From JAGOEY01 sp017997515 (GTDB lineage Bacteria; Pseudomonadota; Gammaproteobacteria; Burkholderiales; Burkholderiaceae_C): DNA of 64,000 nucleotides. Positions 34,511-42,128 of this stretch are shown piece by piece (position 1 is the stretch's first letter; every line of letters starts with the position of its first letter). Below the pieces are notes generated by a model that saw only the letters and a program-made list of their open reading frames with translations, ran no database searches and had not been told where the DNA came from. The position numbers and the translations under genes are program-made. The DNA is taken from NCBI GenBank assembly GCA_026314275.1, contig CP111109.1, forward strand, positions 3,162,001 through 3,226,000, in the 5' to 3' direction.

Positions 34511-35293
34511 TCAGCTCTTCTGCACTTTGGCCGCGCGGCCTTCCAGGAAGTCGCGCACACGTTCCTTGGCCTCGGGCGCACTTTGGGCAATGCCGGCAAT
34601 CAGCGCTTCGGTGAAGAAGCCGTGGTCGGCGGGCTGCTCGGCGATACGTGGCAGGGCGTGCATCAGGGCGTAGTTGGTGAGTGGTGCGTTGCTGGCGATA
34701 CGTTTGGCGAGTTCCAGTGCCTTGTCGAAGGCCGTGCCTTCGGGCACCAGGTACTGCGCGAACCCGGCGCGTTCGCCGTCTTCGGCGTTGTAGACACGAC
34801 CTGTCATCATCATGTCGGTCATACGTGCCGCGCCGATCAGCTTGGGGATACGCACCGAGCCGCCGCCGCCGACAAAAATGCCGCGTGAGCCTTCGGGCAG
34901 CGCGTAGAAGGTGGTGCTGTCTGCGACACGGATGTGGCAGGCGCTGGCCAGCTCCAGCCCGCCGCCCACCACCGCACCGTGCAACGCGGCCACCACGGGC
35001 ACGGGGCCGTACTGCACCCGTTCCAGCGCAGCGTGCCACATCCGTGAATGGTGCAGGCCCTGGCCGGCGTCGCGCTCTTTGAGTTCACTCAAATCCAGCC
35101 CGGCGCAGAAGTGCGGGCCTTCGCCGTCGATCACCGCAGCACGCACGGAAGAGGGCAGTTCCTCGAAGATATTGCGCAGGGCCAGGATCAGGCCGTCGGA
35201 CAACGCGTTGCGCTTGGCACCACGTGTGAGGCGGATCACTGCAACCTCTTTGTCGTCGCCGCAAATTTCGAATTGGATGTCTTGGTGCTGCAT
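34511..35293 (-). CDS. Crotonase-family enoyl-CoA hydratase (CouM-like)
   Basis: 260-residue crotonase. Oxyanion-hole segment HFCAGLDLSEL (about 63-73) and second loop GAVVGGGLELASACHI are present. Both glutamates used for water addition are kept: one in GGGLELA and one in YALPEGSRG. It starts the minus-strand operon, 28 bp from the MarR-type palindrome. With an SDR and an amidohydrolase in the cluster, hydration in a CouM-type route is more likely than the hydratase-lyase (vanillin-forming) route, and no vanillin dehydrogenase is nearby. Confidence 0.88.
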   Translation of the reverse strand: MQHQDIQFEICGDDKEVAVIRLTRGAKRNALSDGLILALRNIFEELPSSVRAAVIDGEGPHFCAGLDLSELKERDAGQGLHHSRMWHAALERVQYGPVPVVAALHGAVVGGGLELASACHIRVADSTTFYALPEGSRGIFVGGGGSVRIPKLIGAARMTDMMMTGRVYNAEDGERAGFAQYLVPEGTAFDKALELAKRIASNAPLTNYALMHALPRIAEQPADHGFFTEALIAGIAQSAPEAKERVRDFLEGRAAKVQKS

Positions 35294-35321
35294 GGTTGAT
35301 TTTCCTTGTGGAATGAATTAT

Positions 35322-35338
35322 GGTTATGAAATATAACC
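35322..35338. promoter_or_regulatory. MarR-type operator candidate in hydroxycinnamate divergent promoter
   Basis: GGTTAT-GAAAT-ATAACC, perfect 6-bp arms, within a wider imperfect palindrome from GAATT (35315) to AATTC (35343). Lies between the crotonase (-) and amidohydrolase (+) genes, where a CouR-like repressor would control both. Confidence 0.6.
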
Positions 35339-35433
35339 AATTCAAGCGCGCCAAACAGGCTTTTGCTCGGTGTTTTCCCTAGCCCCGATGCGTGCAGAAT
35401 TGGCACAAAACCTCACCTCAATGGAGACATCCC

Positions 35434-36309
35434 ATGGACTTTGACAACCTCATCGCAATCGACATCCACACCCACGCCGAGGTGAGTTGCTGGAACCCTT
35501 TTGACAGCTACGGCGAGGAGTACGACCGCGCCGCCGACAAGTATTTCAAGAGCGGCCGCCGCCCCACCATCGAAGAAACGGTGGCCTATTACCGCGAGCG
35601 CAAGATCGGTCTGGTGATGTTCACTGTGGACGCCGAATCCAAGATGGGCCGCCGCCGCATCCCGAACGAAGAGATCGCCGAGGCAGCAAAAAACAACAGC
35701 GACATGATGATGGCCTTCGCCAGCATCGACCCGCACAAGGGCAAGATGGGCGCACGCGAGGCCGAGCGGCTGATCAAGGAACACGGCGTGAAGGGTTTCA
35801 AGTTCCACCCCACGGTGCAGAGCTTCCATCCCTACGACAAGATGGCCTGGCCGATCTACGAGGTGATCAACGCCCACGGCCTGCCCGCCATCTTCCACAC
35901 CGGCCACAGCGGCATCGGCAGCGGCATGCGCTGTGGCGGTGGCCTGCGGCTGGAGTACAGCAATCCCATGCACCTGGACGACGTGGCCATCGACTTCCCC
36001 GACATGCAGATCGTCATGGCCCACCCCAGCTTCCCCTGGCAGGACGAGGCGCTGAGCGTTGCCACCCACAAGCCCAACGTGTGGATCGACCTCAGCGGCT
36101 GGAGCCCCAAGTATTTTCCGAAGCAGCTGGTGCAGTACGCCAACACCCTGCTGAAAGACCGTGTGTTGTTCGGTTCGGACTACCCGCTGATCACGCCCGA
36201 GCGTTGGATGAAGGACTTTGAGGAGGCCGGGTTCAAACCGGAGGTGATGCCGGGCATCCTGAAGGGCAATGCGATGCGGCTGCTGGGGATGGGCAAAACG
36301 GCGGTGTGA
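35434..36309 (+). CDS. Amidohydrolase, probable 4-hydroxyphenyl-beta-ketoacyl-CoA hydrolase (CouO-like)
   Basis: 291-residue amidohydrolase-2 (ACMSD-like TIM barrel). Metal-site His12/His14 in IDIHTHAEVSCW, further His in FHTGHSGIG and MAHPSFPW, and the catalytic Asp in FGSDYPLITPERW. Close relatives encoded with hydroxycinnamate genes (CouO of Rhodococcus) cleave beta-ketoacyl-CoA to the aromatic acid. GGAG lies upstream of the ATG at 35434. It diverges from the crotonase operon across the MarR-type palindrome and is followed by an AT-rich repeat and terminator. Assignment beyond the superfamily depends on the context. Confidence 0.88.
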   Translation: MDFDNLIAIDIHTHAEVSCWNPFDSYGEEYDRAADKYFKSGRRPTIEETVAYYRERKIGLVMFTVDAESKMGRRRIPNEEIAEAAKNNSDMMMAFASIDPHKGKMGAREAERLIKEHGVKGFKFHPTVQSFHPYDKMAWPIYEVINAHGLPAIFHTGHSGIGSGMRCGGGLRLEYSNPMHLDDVAIDFPDMQIVMAHPSFPWQDEALSVATHKPNVWIDLSGWSPKYFPKQLVQYANTLLKDRVLFGSDYPLITPERWMKDFEEAGFKPEVMPGILKGNAMRLLGMGKTAV

Positions 36310-36315
36310 TGTTTC

Positions 36316-36382
36316 GCTTTTAAATTGATAGCTGGTTGCGCAGGTATTACCTGCGCTACAGCCTTATTTAATGCATAAAAAA
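36316..36382 (+). repeat. Dispersed AT-rich hairpin repeat (best hairpin)
   Basis: TAAATTGATAGCTGGTTGCG leads into a perfect stem GCGCAGGT-ATT-ACCTGCGC, then AGCCTTATTTAATGCATAAA. It directly follows the amidohydrolase stop codon and abuts the terminator. Confidence 0.8.
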
Positions 36383-36405
36383 CCCTGCCTTGGCAGGGTT
36401 TTGGT
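36377..36405 (+). terminator. Rho-independent terminator after the amidohydrolase
   Basis: AAAACCCTGCC-TT-GGCAGGGTTTT followed by GGTTTTC. Confidence 0.8.
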
Positions 36406-36444
36406 TTTCAGGGGAACTGGTCGGGTTGATGCACCGACCCGGAC

Positions 36445-37149
36445 TCAAACGCCCTGGGGAAGGTAAGCCGGGCGTGGCGCGGTCAGACCTTGCCGAACTT
36501 GCTGGGTCAGCGCATCGGCCAGCACTTCATCGGCACCCGCCTCCAGCCCGTCGAGCGCCCGCTGCACGATCTCCTCGGCACTGCTTTTTTGCACCTCGAA
36601 ACCCCGCGTGAGGTCGGTGTCGACATAGGCCATGTGCAGACCCAGCACCTGGGTCTTCTGGGCGGCCAGCTCGTGCCGCAGGGCATTGGTCAAGGACCAG
36701 GCTGCCGACTTGCTCGCCGAATAGGCGGCCAGCTCTCCGCCGTTGACCCATGACGCGACCGACAACACATTGAGTAATGCACCTCCGCCATTGGCTTTGA
36801 GCACGGGCGCGAAGGTTTTGCTCACGTTCAGCATGCCGAAGAAGTTGGTCTCGAAAATGCGGCGCGCCACCGCGTCGCTGTCATCCGCCAGGAAACCGCC
36901 GGGCTGGGCGATGCCTGCGTTGTTGATCACCAGGGTCACATCGTTGGCCTGCTGTGCTGCAGCCGCGATTTCCTCGGGCTTGGTGACGTCGAGCCGCAAA
37001 GCCTGCACACCGGGCAAGGTAACGGTGGCGGGGTCCCGTGCAGCGGCGTAGACCTTGCGGGCACCACGGGCGAGCAAGGCTTGTGCAAAGGCCAGGCCGA
37101 TACCGCGGTTGGCACCGGTGACGAGGACAACAGCGTTTTGAATGTTCAT
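36445..37149 (-). CDS. SDR-family oxidoreductase
   Basis: 234-residue short-chain dehydrogenase. Cofactor motif TGANRGIG (residues 10-17), NNAGIAQPGG, and catalytic YSASKSAAWSL. Substrate unknown. The ATG at 37149 (MNIQNAVVLV) is chosen. A palindrome ATGACGTTTGTCAT lies 36 bp upstream, matching sites before the MDR and TetR genes, so it probably belongs to that TetR's regulon, with electrophile or aldehyde detoxification as a possible role. Confidence 0.87.
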   Translation of the reverse strand: MNIQNAVVLVTGANRGIGLAFAQALLARGARKVYAAARDPATVTLPGVQALRLDVTKPEEIAAAAQQANDVTLVINNAGIAQPGGFLADDSDAVARRIFETNFFGMLNVSKTFAPVLKANGGGALLNVLSVASWVNGGELAAYSASKSAAWSLTNALRHELAAQKTQVLGLHMAYVDTDLTRGFEVQKSSAEEIVQRALDGLEAGADEVLADALTQQVRQGLTAPRPAYLPQGV

Positions 37150-37184
37150 GGGTGGCTCCAATAAAAATAGGATTGGGATTTCAC

Positions 37185-37198
37185 ATGACGTTTGTCAT
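37185..37198. promoter_or_regulatory. TetR operator candidate, SDR promoter
   Basis: ATGACGTTTGTCAT: 5-bp arms ATGAC/GTCAT. Same 14-bp plan (ATGAYGKTYRTCAT) as 38303 and 38938. Confidence 0.6.
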
Positions 37199-37234
37199 AT
37201 GTAAGGGCGTGCGAAGTCGTTCTGGTGCAACGGC

Positions 37235-38236
37235 TTAACGGACTTTGATGACCACCTTGCCTTTGGCGCGGCCGCTTTCGACGTAGGCCATGGCTTCGTT
37301 GGTGGATTCGAAGGGGAACACTTTGTCGATCACCGGGCGGATGGCGCCCGATTCGATCAGCGGCGTGATCTGCCGCAACTGGCTTCCGCTGGCTTTCATG
37401 AACAGGAATGTGTAGCTGACCTTGAGGCGCTGGGCTTGCCTTCGGGTTCCCCTGCTCAGAGCCCGCATGACCTGTTTGACCAACCAGGGCGCTTTGGTGT
37501 CTTCGGCAAACTGGGGATCGGGTGGCCCCGAGATGGAGATGAGGTGGCCTCCGGCTTGGAGCACGCCCAGAGACTTCGCCAGGGTCTTGCCGTCCTGGCT
37601 GTTGAGCACCACGTCGTAGCCGCTGAGCCGCTCTTCAAACGCATCTTGTTTGTAGTCGATCACAACATCGGCACCCAAGCTCTTGACCAGGGCCATGTTG
37701 CCTGCGCTGGTGGTGGTGGCCACCGTCGCGCCCAGGTGTTTGGCCAGCTGGATGGCGAATGTTCCCACGCCGCCAGAGCCCGCCTGGATGAAGACCTTCT
37801 GCCCCTTCTTGAGCCTGGCCTTTTCTACCAGCGCCTGCCATGCCGTGAGGCCCACCAGGGGAATGGATGCCGCTTCTTTCATGGTGATGTTCTTGGGTTT
37901 GATCGCCACCGAGTCTTCCTTGACGGCAATCAATTCAGCGAACGTACCGATACGAAAGTCATCGGGCCGGGCATAGACCTCGTCGCCCACTTTGAATTGG
38001 CGCACGCGCGGTCCGACACGGACGACCACACCGGCCACATCGTGGCCGAGGATGAAAGGAGGGCGGTAGGGCAGGATGAGCTTGAACTCGCCATTTCGTA
38101 GCTTGGAGTCCAGTTGGTTCACCGCTGTTGCATGCACCTGGATCAAGACATCGTTGTCACCTACATCCGGCTCCGGCACATCAGCGGCGCGCAGGCGTTC
38201 TTGTTTTCCGTAGCGGTCAACGACAAAAGCTTTCAT
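37235..38236 (-). CDS. NADP-dependent MDR oxidoreductase (quinone-reductase type)
   Basis: 333-residue zinc-free medium-chain dehydrogenase. GroES-like domain with FILGHDVAGVVVRVGPRVRQ, Rossmann motif AGSGGVGTFAIQLAKHLGA (about residues 150-168), and a C-terminal MDR tail SGRAKGKVVIKVR. The structural-zinc cysteines are absent, as in quinone oxidoreductases. The ATG at 38236 (MKAFVVDRYG) is used. It lies 109 bp downstream of the TetR gene with an operator-like palindrome in between. Confidence 0.88.
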   Translation of the reverse strand: MKAFVVDRYGKQERLRAADVPEPDVGDNDVLIQVHATAVNQLDSKLRNGEFKLILPYRPPFILGHDVAGVVVRVGPRVRQFKVGDEVYARPDDFRIGTFAELIAVKEDSVAIKPKNITMKEAASIPLVGLTAWQALVEKARLKKGQKVFIQAGSGGVGTFAIQLAKHLGATVATTTSAGNMALVKSLGADVVIDYKQDAFEERLSGYDVVLNSQDGKTLAKSLGVLQAGGHLISISGPPDPQFAEDTKAPWLVKQVMRALSRGTRRQAQRLKVSYTFLFMKASGSQLRQITPLIESGAIRPVIDKVFPFESTNEAMAYVESGRAKGKVVIKVR

Positions 38237-38302
38237 GGCATTTCCTTTTTCGAAGAAGTACAAGAGACAAACCCGCCGGACTGGGATGTCTGGGAGTTTG
38301 GA

Positions 38303-38316
38303 ATGATGGTCATCAT
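38303..38316. promoter_or_regulatory. TetR operator candidate, MDR promoter
   Basis: ATGATG-GT-CATCAT, perfect 6-bp arms, 67-80 bp upstream of the MDR gene start. Confidence 0.65.
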
Positions 38317-38345
38317 ATTATTGGGTAAAAAAACGAGCCCGTAGG

Positions 38346-38939
38346 TCAGGCCTCGGGAGAGGCTAGGTGCTTCACTGCAGCGCTGCAGAGCGCGTCCGAC
38401 AAAACCGGGTCATCAACAGCACGCGCCAGCATCAAGGTGCCCACCATGGTGGCGACCGTCACCAGCGCACGCTCATGGGCGCCGGGCTGCCCCCAGTCTG
38501 GTGACTGGCGGGCTACCAAATCAATCATTTCCTTGATGCGGAGTGTTGCCGCCCGGCGCACTTCGGGCGACTGGCGGGGCATTTCGGAACCCAGGGCCGA
38601 AACCGGGCACCCTGTTTCGATAGCAGCCAAATGCTCTTTGGAGAGATAGGTCTGCATCAGTGCCTGCAAAGACTGCGCTGGAGGGGCCGCAGCTATGACA
38701 CGGGCCGCAAAGGCGTTGGCCTCGGCACCGGCACGGTCTGCCGCCTCGGCCAGCATGGCTTCGCGGGACTCGAAATGGGCATAGAACGCACCGTGCGTCA
38801 AACCCGCCTCTTTCATGATGTCGGCAACCCCCGTTCCGGCATAACCACTGCGCCGGATGGCGCGCGCAGCCGCCTGCACGATACGCTCGTGGGACGCTTC
38901 TTTGGCGGCGGTGCGGGTGTTGGGTTGCTTTTTTCGCAT
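38346..38939 (-). CDS. TetR/AcrR family regulator of the SDR/MDR pair
   Basis: 197-residue repressor. HTH: RSGYAGTGVADIMKEAGLTH followed by GAFYAHFESREAML, typical of the AcrR/NemR group. A single Cys (ETGCPVSALG) is in the ligand-binding half, at the position where several electrophile-sensing members carry theirs. ATG codons at 38939, 38948 and 38951 are possible; 38939 is used. The palindrome ATGATGTTCATCAT overlaps these start codons, consistent with autoregulation. Confidence 0.88.
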   Translation of the reverse strand: MRKKQPNTRTAAKEASHERIVQAAARAIRRSGYAGTGVADIMKEAGLTHGAFYAHFESREAMLAEAADRAGAEANAFAARVIAAAPPAQSLQALMQTYLSKEHLAAIETGCPVSALGSEMPRQSPEVRRAATLRIKEMIDLVARQSPDWGQPGAHERALVTVATMVGTLMLARAVDDPVLSDALCSAAVKHLASPEA

Positions 38940-38951
38940 GATGTTCATCAT
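38938..38951. promoter_or_regulatory. TetR operator candidate, autoregulatory
   Basis: ATGATG-TT-CATCAT, perfect 6-bp arms, overlapping the start of the TetR gene. Confidence 0.65.
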
Positions 38952-39079
38952 ACATAAAACGCGCCGACTGTGCAAATGAGGTGCCGTAGCCGGAATCTGA
39001 AAGGCCCCACCCGGGGCCCGGGCAACAGGCAAAAAGTCATTTCGACTGATTGGCTTATTGCCCGAACCTAGGGATGCCC

Positions 39080-40180
39080 TCAGGGGAAATCGACGATTTC
39101 CACCCAGTTCGGGTTCTTGCCCACGGGCAGTTGCTTCGGTGTGCCCAGTGCCCCGGTGGCGGGGTCAATCGGGTGCACCGACACGCTGTGGGATTCCTGC
39201 CCCGCTGCGATCAGGAAACGGCCGCTGGAGTCGATGGCGAAACCACGCGGTGTTTTTTCGGTCGGGGTCTGGCCCAGTGGCTGCAGTTTGCCGGTGGCCG
39301 CATCCACGCGGAAGGTGGACAGGGTGCTGGACGTGCGCTCCGAGGCGTAGAGGTGGCGCCCGTCAGGGCTCAGGTGGATGTCTGCCGCCCAGGGTTTACC
39401 GGTAAAGCCCGCAGGCAGGGTGGTGGTGCTTTGCAGGGGCTGCAGCATGCCTTTGGCACCGTCCCAGGCAAACACCTGGAGCGAGGCGTCCAGCTCGTTC
39501 AGCAGGTACGCATAACGCTGGGCTTTGTCCCAGACGATATGGCGTGGGCCTGACTTTGGCGGGGTGCTGGTCAGCGCGGGCTCGTTCGGTGTCAGGCGGC
39601 CCGTGGTGGCGTCGAAGCGCCAGGCAGAGACGTTGTCGCCGCCCAGGCTGGTGGCCAGCACAAAGCGGTTGGTCGCATCGGCGTGGATGGCGTGGGCGTT
39701 GGGTGCGGTAGGCACCAGTTGCTGGATAGCCCCGACCTTGCCTTCCTTGTCGATGCTGTTGACCGTGATTTTGTGGCCGGGATAGGACGCAGCGAACAGC
39801 CAGGTGCCGGTGGCATCGGTGTCGATGTTGGCCATGCTGTCGGCCAGGGGGGCCTCGCCTAGCTTGCGCAGCTTGCCGGTGGCCGGGTCGATGGCGAAAC
39901 TGGTGACGCGGAATGGCTGCGAGCGCAGCGCGGCGTAGAGAAACCGTTTGTCGGGGCTCACTGCCATGGGCATGACCTGCCCGCCGACGTTGACCGTCTC
40001 CACGGGTTTGACGGTGCCCTGGCTGCGGTCCAGCTCCAGCACCGAAATCTCCTGGCTATCGGCGTTGGACACATACACCCAGGTGGCGGCAGAGGCGCTG
40101 CCTGCTGCTGCGGCCAGGCCGCAAGCGACAGCCAGAGCCGTGCGAACCACCTTGGCAGATGAAGAGTTCCTTGAATTCAT
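39080..40180 (-). CDS. Exported beta-propeller lactonase-family protein
   Basis: 366-residue periplasmic protein of the 6-phosphogluconolactonase-like propeller family (PF10282). Signal peptide to about SASA-A (residue 31), then seven repeats with recurrent DPATGKL / SPDKRFLYAA / DATNRFVLATSLG motifs. Candidates for function are a sugar-lactone hydrolase or a carboxy-cis,cis-muconate cyclase-like enzyme; export argues against action on phosphogluconolactone. Last gene of a minus-strand series (SDR, Bug receptor, propeller) behind the TRAP operon, possibly a second dehydrogenase-lactonase pair. Confidence 0.85.
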   Translation of the reverse strand: MNSRNSSSAKVVRTALAVACGLAAAAGSASAATWVYVSNADSQEISVLELDRSQGTVKPVETVNVGGQVMPMAVSPDKRFLYAALRSQPFRVTSFAIDPATGKLRKLGEAPLADSMANIDTDATGTWLFAASYPGHKITVNSIDKEGKVGAIQQLVPTAPNAHAIHADATNRFVLATSLGGDNVSAWRFDATTGRLTPNEPALTSTPPKSGPRHIVWDKAQRYAYLLNELDASLQVFAWDGAKGMLQPLQSTTTLPAGFTGKPWAADIHLSPDGRHLYASERTSSTLSTFRVDAATGKLQPLGQTPTEKTPRGFAIDSSGRFLIAAGQESHSVSVHPIDPATGALGTPKQLPVGKNPNWVEIVDFP

Positions 40181-40209
40181 GGATGTCTCCTGCTGTGTGT
40201 GGTGGACGC

Positions 40210-41181
40210 TCAGGGCTTGATGTTCAGCTTGGTGATCAGCTCTTTGAAGTACACGTCGTCTTTGGCCAGCGTGTCCTTGAAGGTGGCACCGTCGGTGTAG
40301 ACATAGCCCAGGTTCTGCTTGTCCATCACATCCTTGAGCGACTGCTCGGCAGCGGTCTTGGCGGTGATCTCACGCAGTTTGGCCATCACTTCGGGCGGGG
40401 TGTTCTTGGGCGCACCCAGGCCGCGCCAGGTGCCAATGGTCAGGTCGATGCCGCGCTCTTTGGCGGTGGGCACTTTCTCGAAACCTTTGACGCGTTTGTC
40501 GGACATAACCACCAGGGTTTTGAGCTTGCCGCCTTGCACATGGGTGGTGACTTCGGCGGGGCTCACGGCCACGGCTTCAATGTGGCCACCCAGCAGCGCC
40601 AGCACGGCAGGGGCCGCGCCGTTGAACGGGATATGGTTGAACTTGGTGTTGGTTTTGTCTTCCAGCGCGGCTGCGGCCAGGTGCCAGATCGAGCCGTTGC
40701 CCGAGTTGCCCACACGCACCGCGCCGGGGTCTTTTTTGGCTGCAGCCAGGAATTCTTCAACCGAGTTCCAGGGTGCGTCGGCCTTGACGGTGATGGCGGC
40801 GGGGTCGGCGTTGAGTTGGGCGATGGGTTGGAAGTCGTCGTATTTGAATTTGGCCAGGCCCAGATGCGGCAGCGTCAGCAGCTCGACCGTGACCACGGCG
40901 AGTTTGTAGCCGTCGGGCTTGGAGTTGATGACCTCACTCCAGCCGATGGCACCACCGGCACCGGGTTTGTTCAGCACCACGATGGGCTGCGACATGTGTT
41001 TCCGGCTGGCATCGGCAAAGGCGCGTGCCAGGCCGTCGGTGCCACCACCGGCCTGGTAGGGCACGAGCAACTCCACCGTGTGGTTGGGGAAGTCAGACTG
41101 GGCTGCAACCGGTGCGGCCAGGCCGAAGGCCAGGGCGGTGGTGGCGAACAGGCCGGAGAGAAGGTTTTTGGTCATGGTCAT
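40210..41181 (-). CDS. Bug-family periplasmic binding protein (TTT type), uronate region
   Basis: 323-residue TctC-like receptor. Sec signal LLSGLFATTALAFGLAAPVAA-Q; family segments VELLVPYQAGGGTDGLARAF, NKPGAGGAIGWSEVI and GNSGNGSIWHLAAAALE. Paired with the propeller protein 29 bp downstream. Permease subunits are not encoded here. An alternative start six nt downstream (MTKN) is equally possible. Confidence 0.92.
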   Translation of the reverse strand: MTMTKNLLSGLFATTALAFGLAAPVAAQSDFPNHTVELLVPYQAGGGTDGLARAFADASRKHMSQPIVVLNKPGAGGAIGWSEVINSKPDGYKLAVVTVELLTLPHLGLAKFKYDDFQPIAQLNADPAAITVKADAPWNSVEEFLAAAKKDPGAVRVGNSGNGSIWHLAAAALEDKTNTKFNHIPFNGAAPAVLALLGGHIEAVAVSPAEVTTHVQGGKLKTLVVMSDKRVKGFEKVPTAKERGIDLTIGTWRGLGAPKNTPPEVMAKLREITAKTAAEQSLKDVMDKQNLGYVYTDGATFKDTLAKDDVYFKELITKLNIKP

Positions 41182-41255
41182 GTGTTGTCTCAGTTGCTTT
41201 TGGTGGAGTAAAAGATGAAGCCGTCGAATACTAAATTTTTAATGCCGCAGGTCTA

Positions 41256-42020
41256 TCAGGGCATGTACTGCCCCCCGTTCACTTCGAGGATCTGGCCTGT
41301 CACGTAACCCGACATTTCTGCAGACGCCAGGAACAGGAACGCGCCAATACATTCGTCCGGCCGCCCAATACGGCCCATCGGAATACCGGCCCTGAACGAT
41401 TCGAGGATGGCGGGGGTGGAGAAGCGGTCCTGGAACGGTGTCTGGATCACACCGGGTGACACGGCATTCACGCGGATGTTGTCGGGTGCCAGCTCCTTCG
41501 CCAAGCCATGGGTGGCCGTGCTGACAAAACCTTTGGCACCAGCGTACAGGTAAGCGCCCGGCCCGCCACCATTACGCGCCGCCACCGACGACACATTGAT
41601 GATGCTGCCGCCCTGGCCGTGGGTGCGCATCAGCGGCACCACCTCGCGGCAGAACGCTAGCACCGAGCGGGCATTGATGTGCATCACTTCATCGAAGAGC
41701 GCGTCGTCAAACTCGGCAATCGGTGCACGTTTGACCAGGCTGCCCGCGTTGTTGACCAGCACGTCGATGTGGCCAAGTTGTGCCGCTGCGGACGCCACCG
41801 CTGCGCGGATGGCCTGGGTGTTGCGCACATCCGCCTGCAAGGCAAACGCATCGCCGCCTGCAGCACGGATCGTGGCCACCACCTGGTTGGCCGCGTCGGC
41901 AGAGCTGTTGTAGTGCACGGCGACGCGCATACCCCGTGCTGCAAAAGCGATGGCCACCGCAGCACCAATCCCCGTGCTGGCACCCGTGATGAGTGCGGTC
42001 TTGCCTTTCAGGTCTTCCAT
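41256..42020 (-). CDS. SDR-family sugar/acyl dehydrogenase
   Basis: 254-residue classical SDR: TGASTGIGAAVA (13-24), NNAGSLVKRAP, catalytic Ser in NVSSVAARNGGG, YLYAGAKGFV (Tyr-x-x-x-Lys) and C-terminal SGYVTGQILEVNGGQYMP. The beta-2 end VHYNSS lacks an Asp, favouring NADP(H). Related enzymes include 3-oxoacyl-ACP reductase-like and aldose dehydrogenases. It follows the TRAP terminator and precedes a Bug receptor and a lactonase-type propeller, so a sugar-dehydrogenase role is plausible. Confidence 0.85.
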   Translation of the reverse strand: MEDLKGKTALITGASTGIGAAVAIAFAARGMRVAVHYNSSADAANQVVATIRAAGGDAFALQADVRNTQAIRAAVASAAAQLGHIDVLVNNAGSLVKRAPIAEFDDALFDEVMHINARSVLAFCREVVPLMRTHGQGGSIINVSSVAARNGGGPGAYLYAGAKGFVSTATHGLAKELAPDNIRVNAVSPGVIQTPFQDRFSTPAILESFRAGIPMGRIGRPDECIGAFLFLASAEMSGYVTGQILEVNGGQYMP

Positions 42021-42081
42021 TTCAGAGCCTCCAAGTGTGTGATTCAGGCTCCATTCCGAGCTGAATTGAATCAGTTGGGTG

Positions 42082-42113
42082 AAAAAAAGGGCACGGTGTA
42101 CACCGCGCCCTTT
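42082..42113 (-). terminator. Rho-independent terminator after dctM
   Basis: On the minus strand GGGCGCGGTGTACACCGTGCCC is followed by a run of seven T. It lies 16 bp past the dctM stop, separating the TRAP operon from the SDR gene. Confidence 0.85.
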
Positions 42114-42128
42114 GTGATTGCTTTTCGC

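Noticed and set aside
34482..35039. N-terminal extension of the feruloyl-CoA synthase frame
   Set aside because: It overlaps the crotonase gene in another frame and is Arg/Ala-rich; the family N-terminus starts at 34481.
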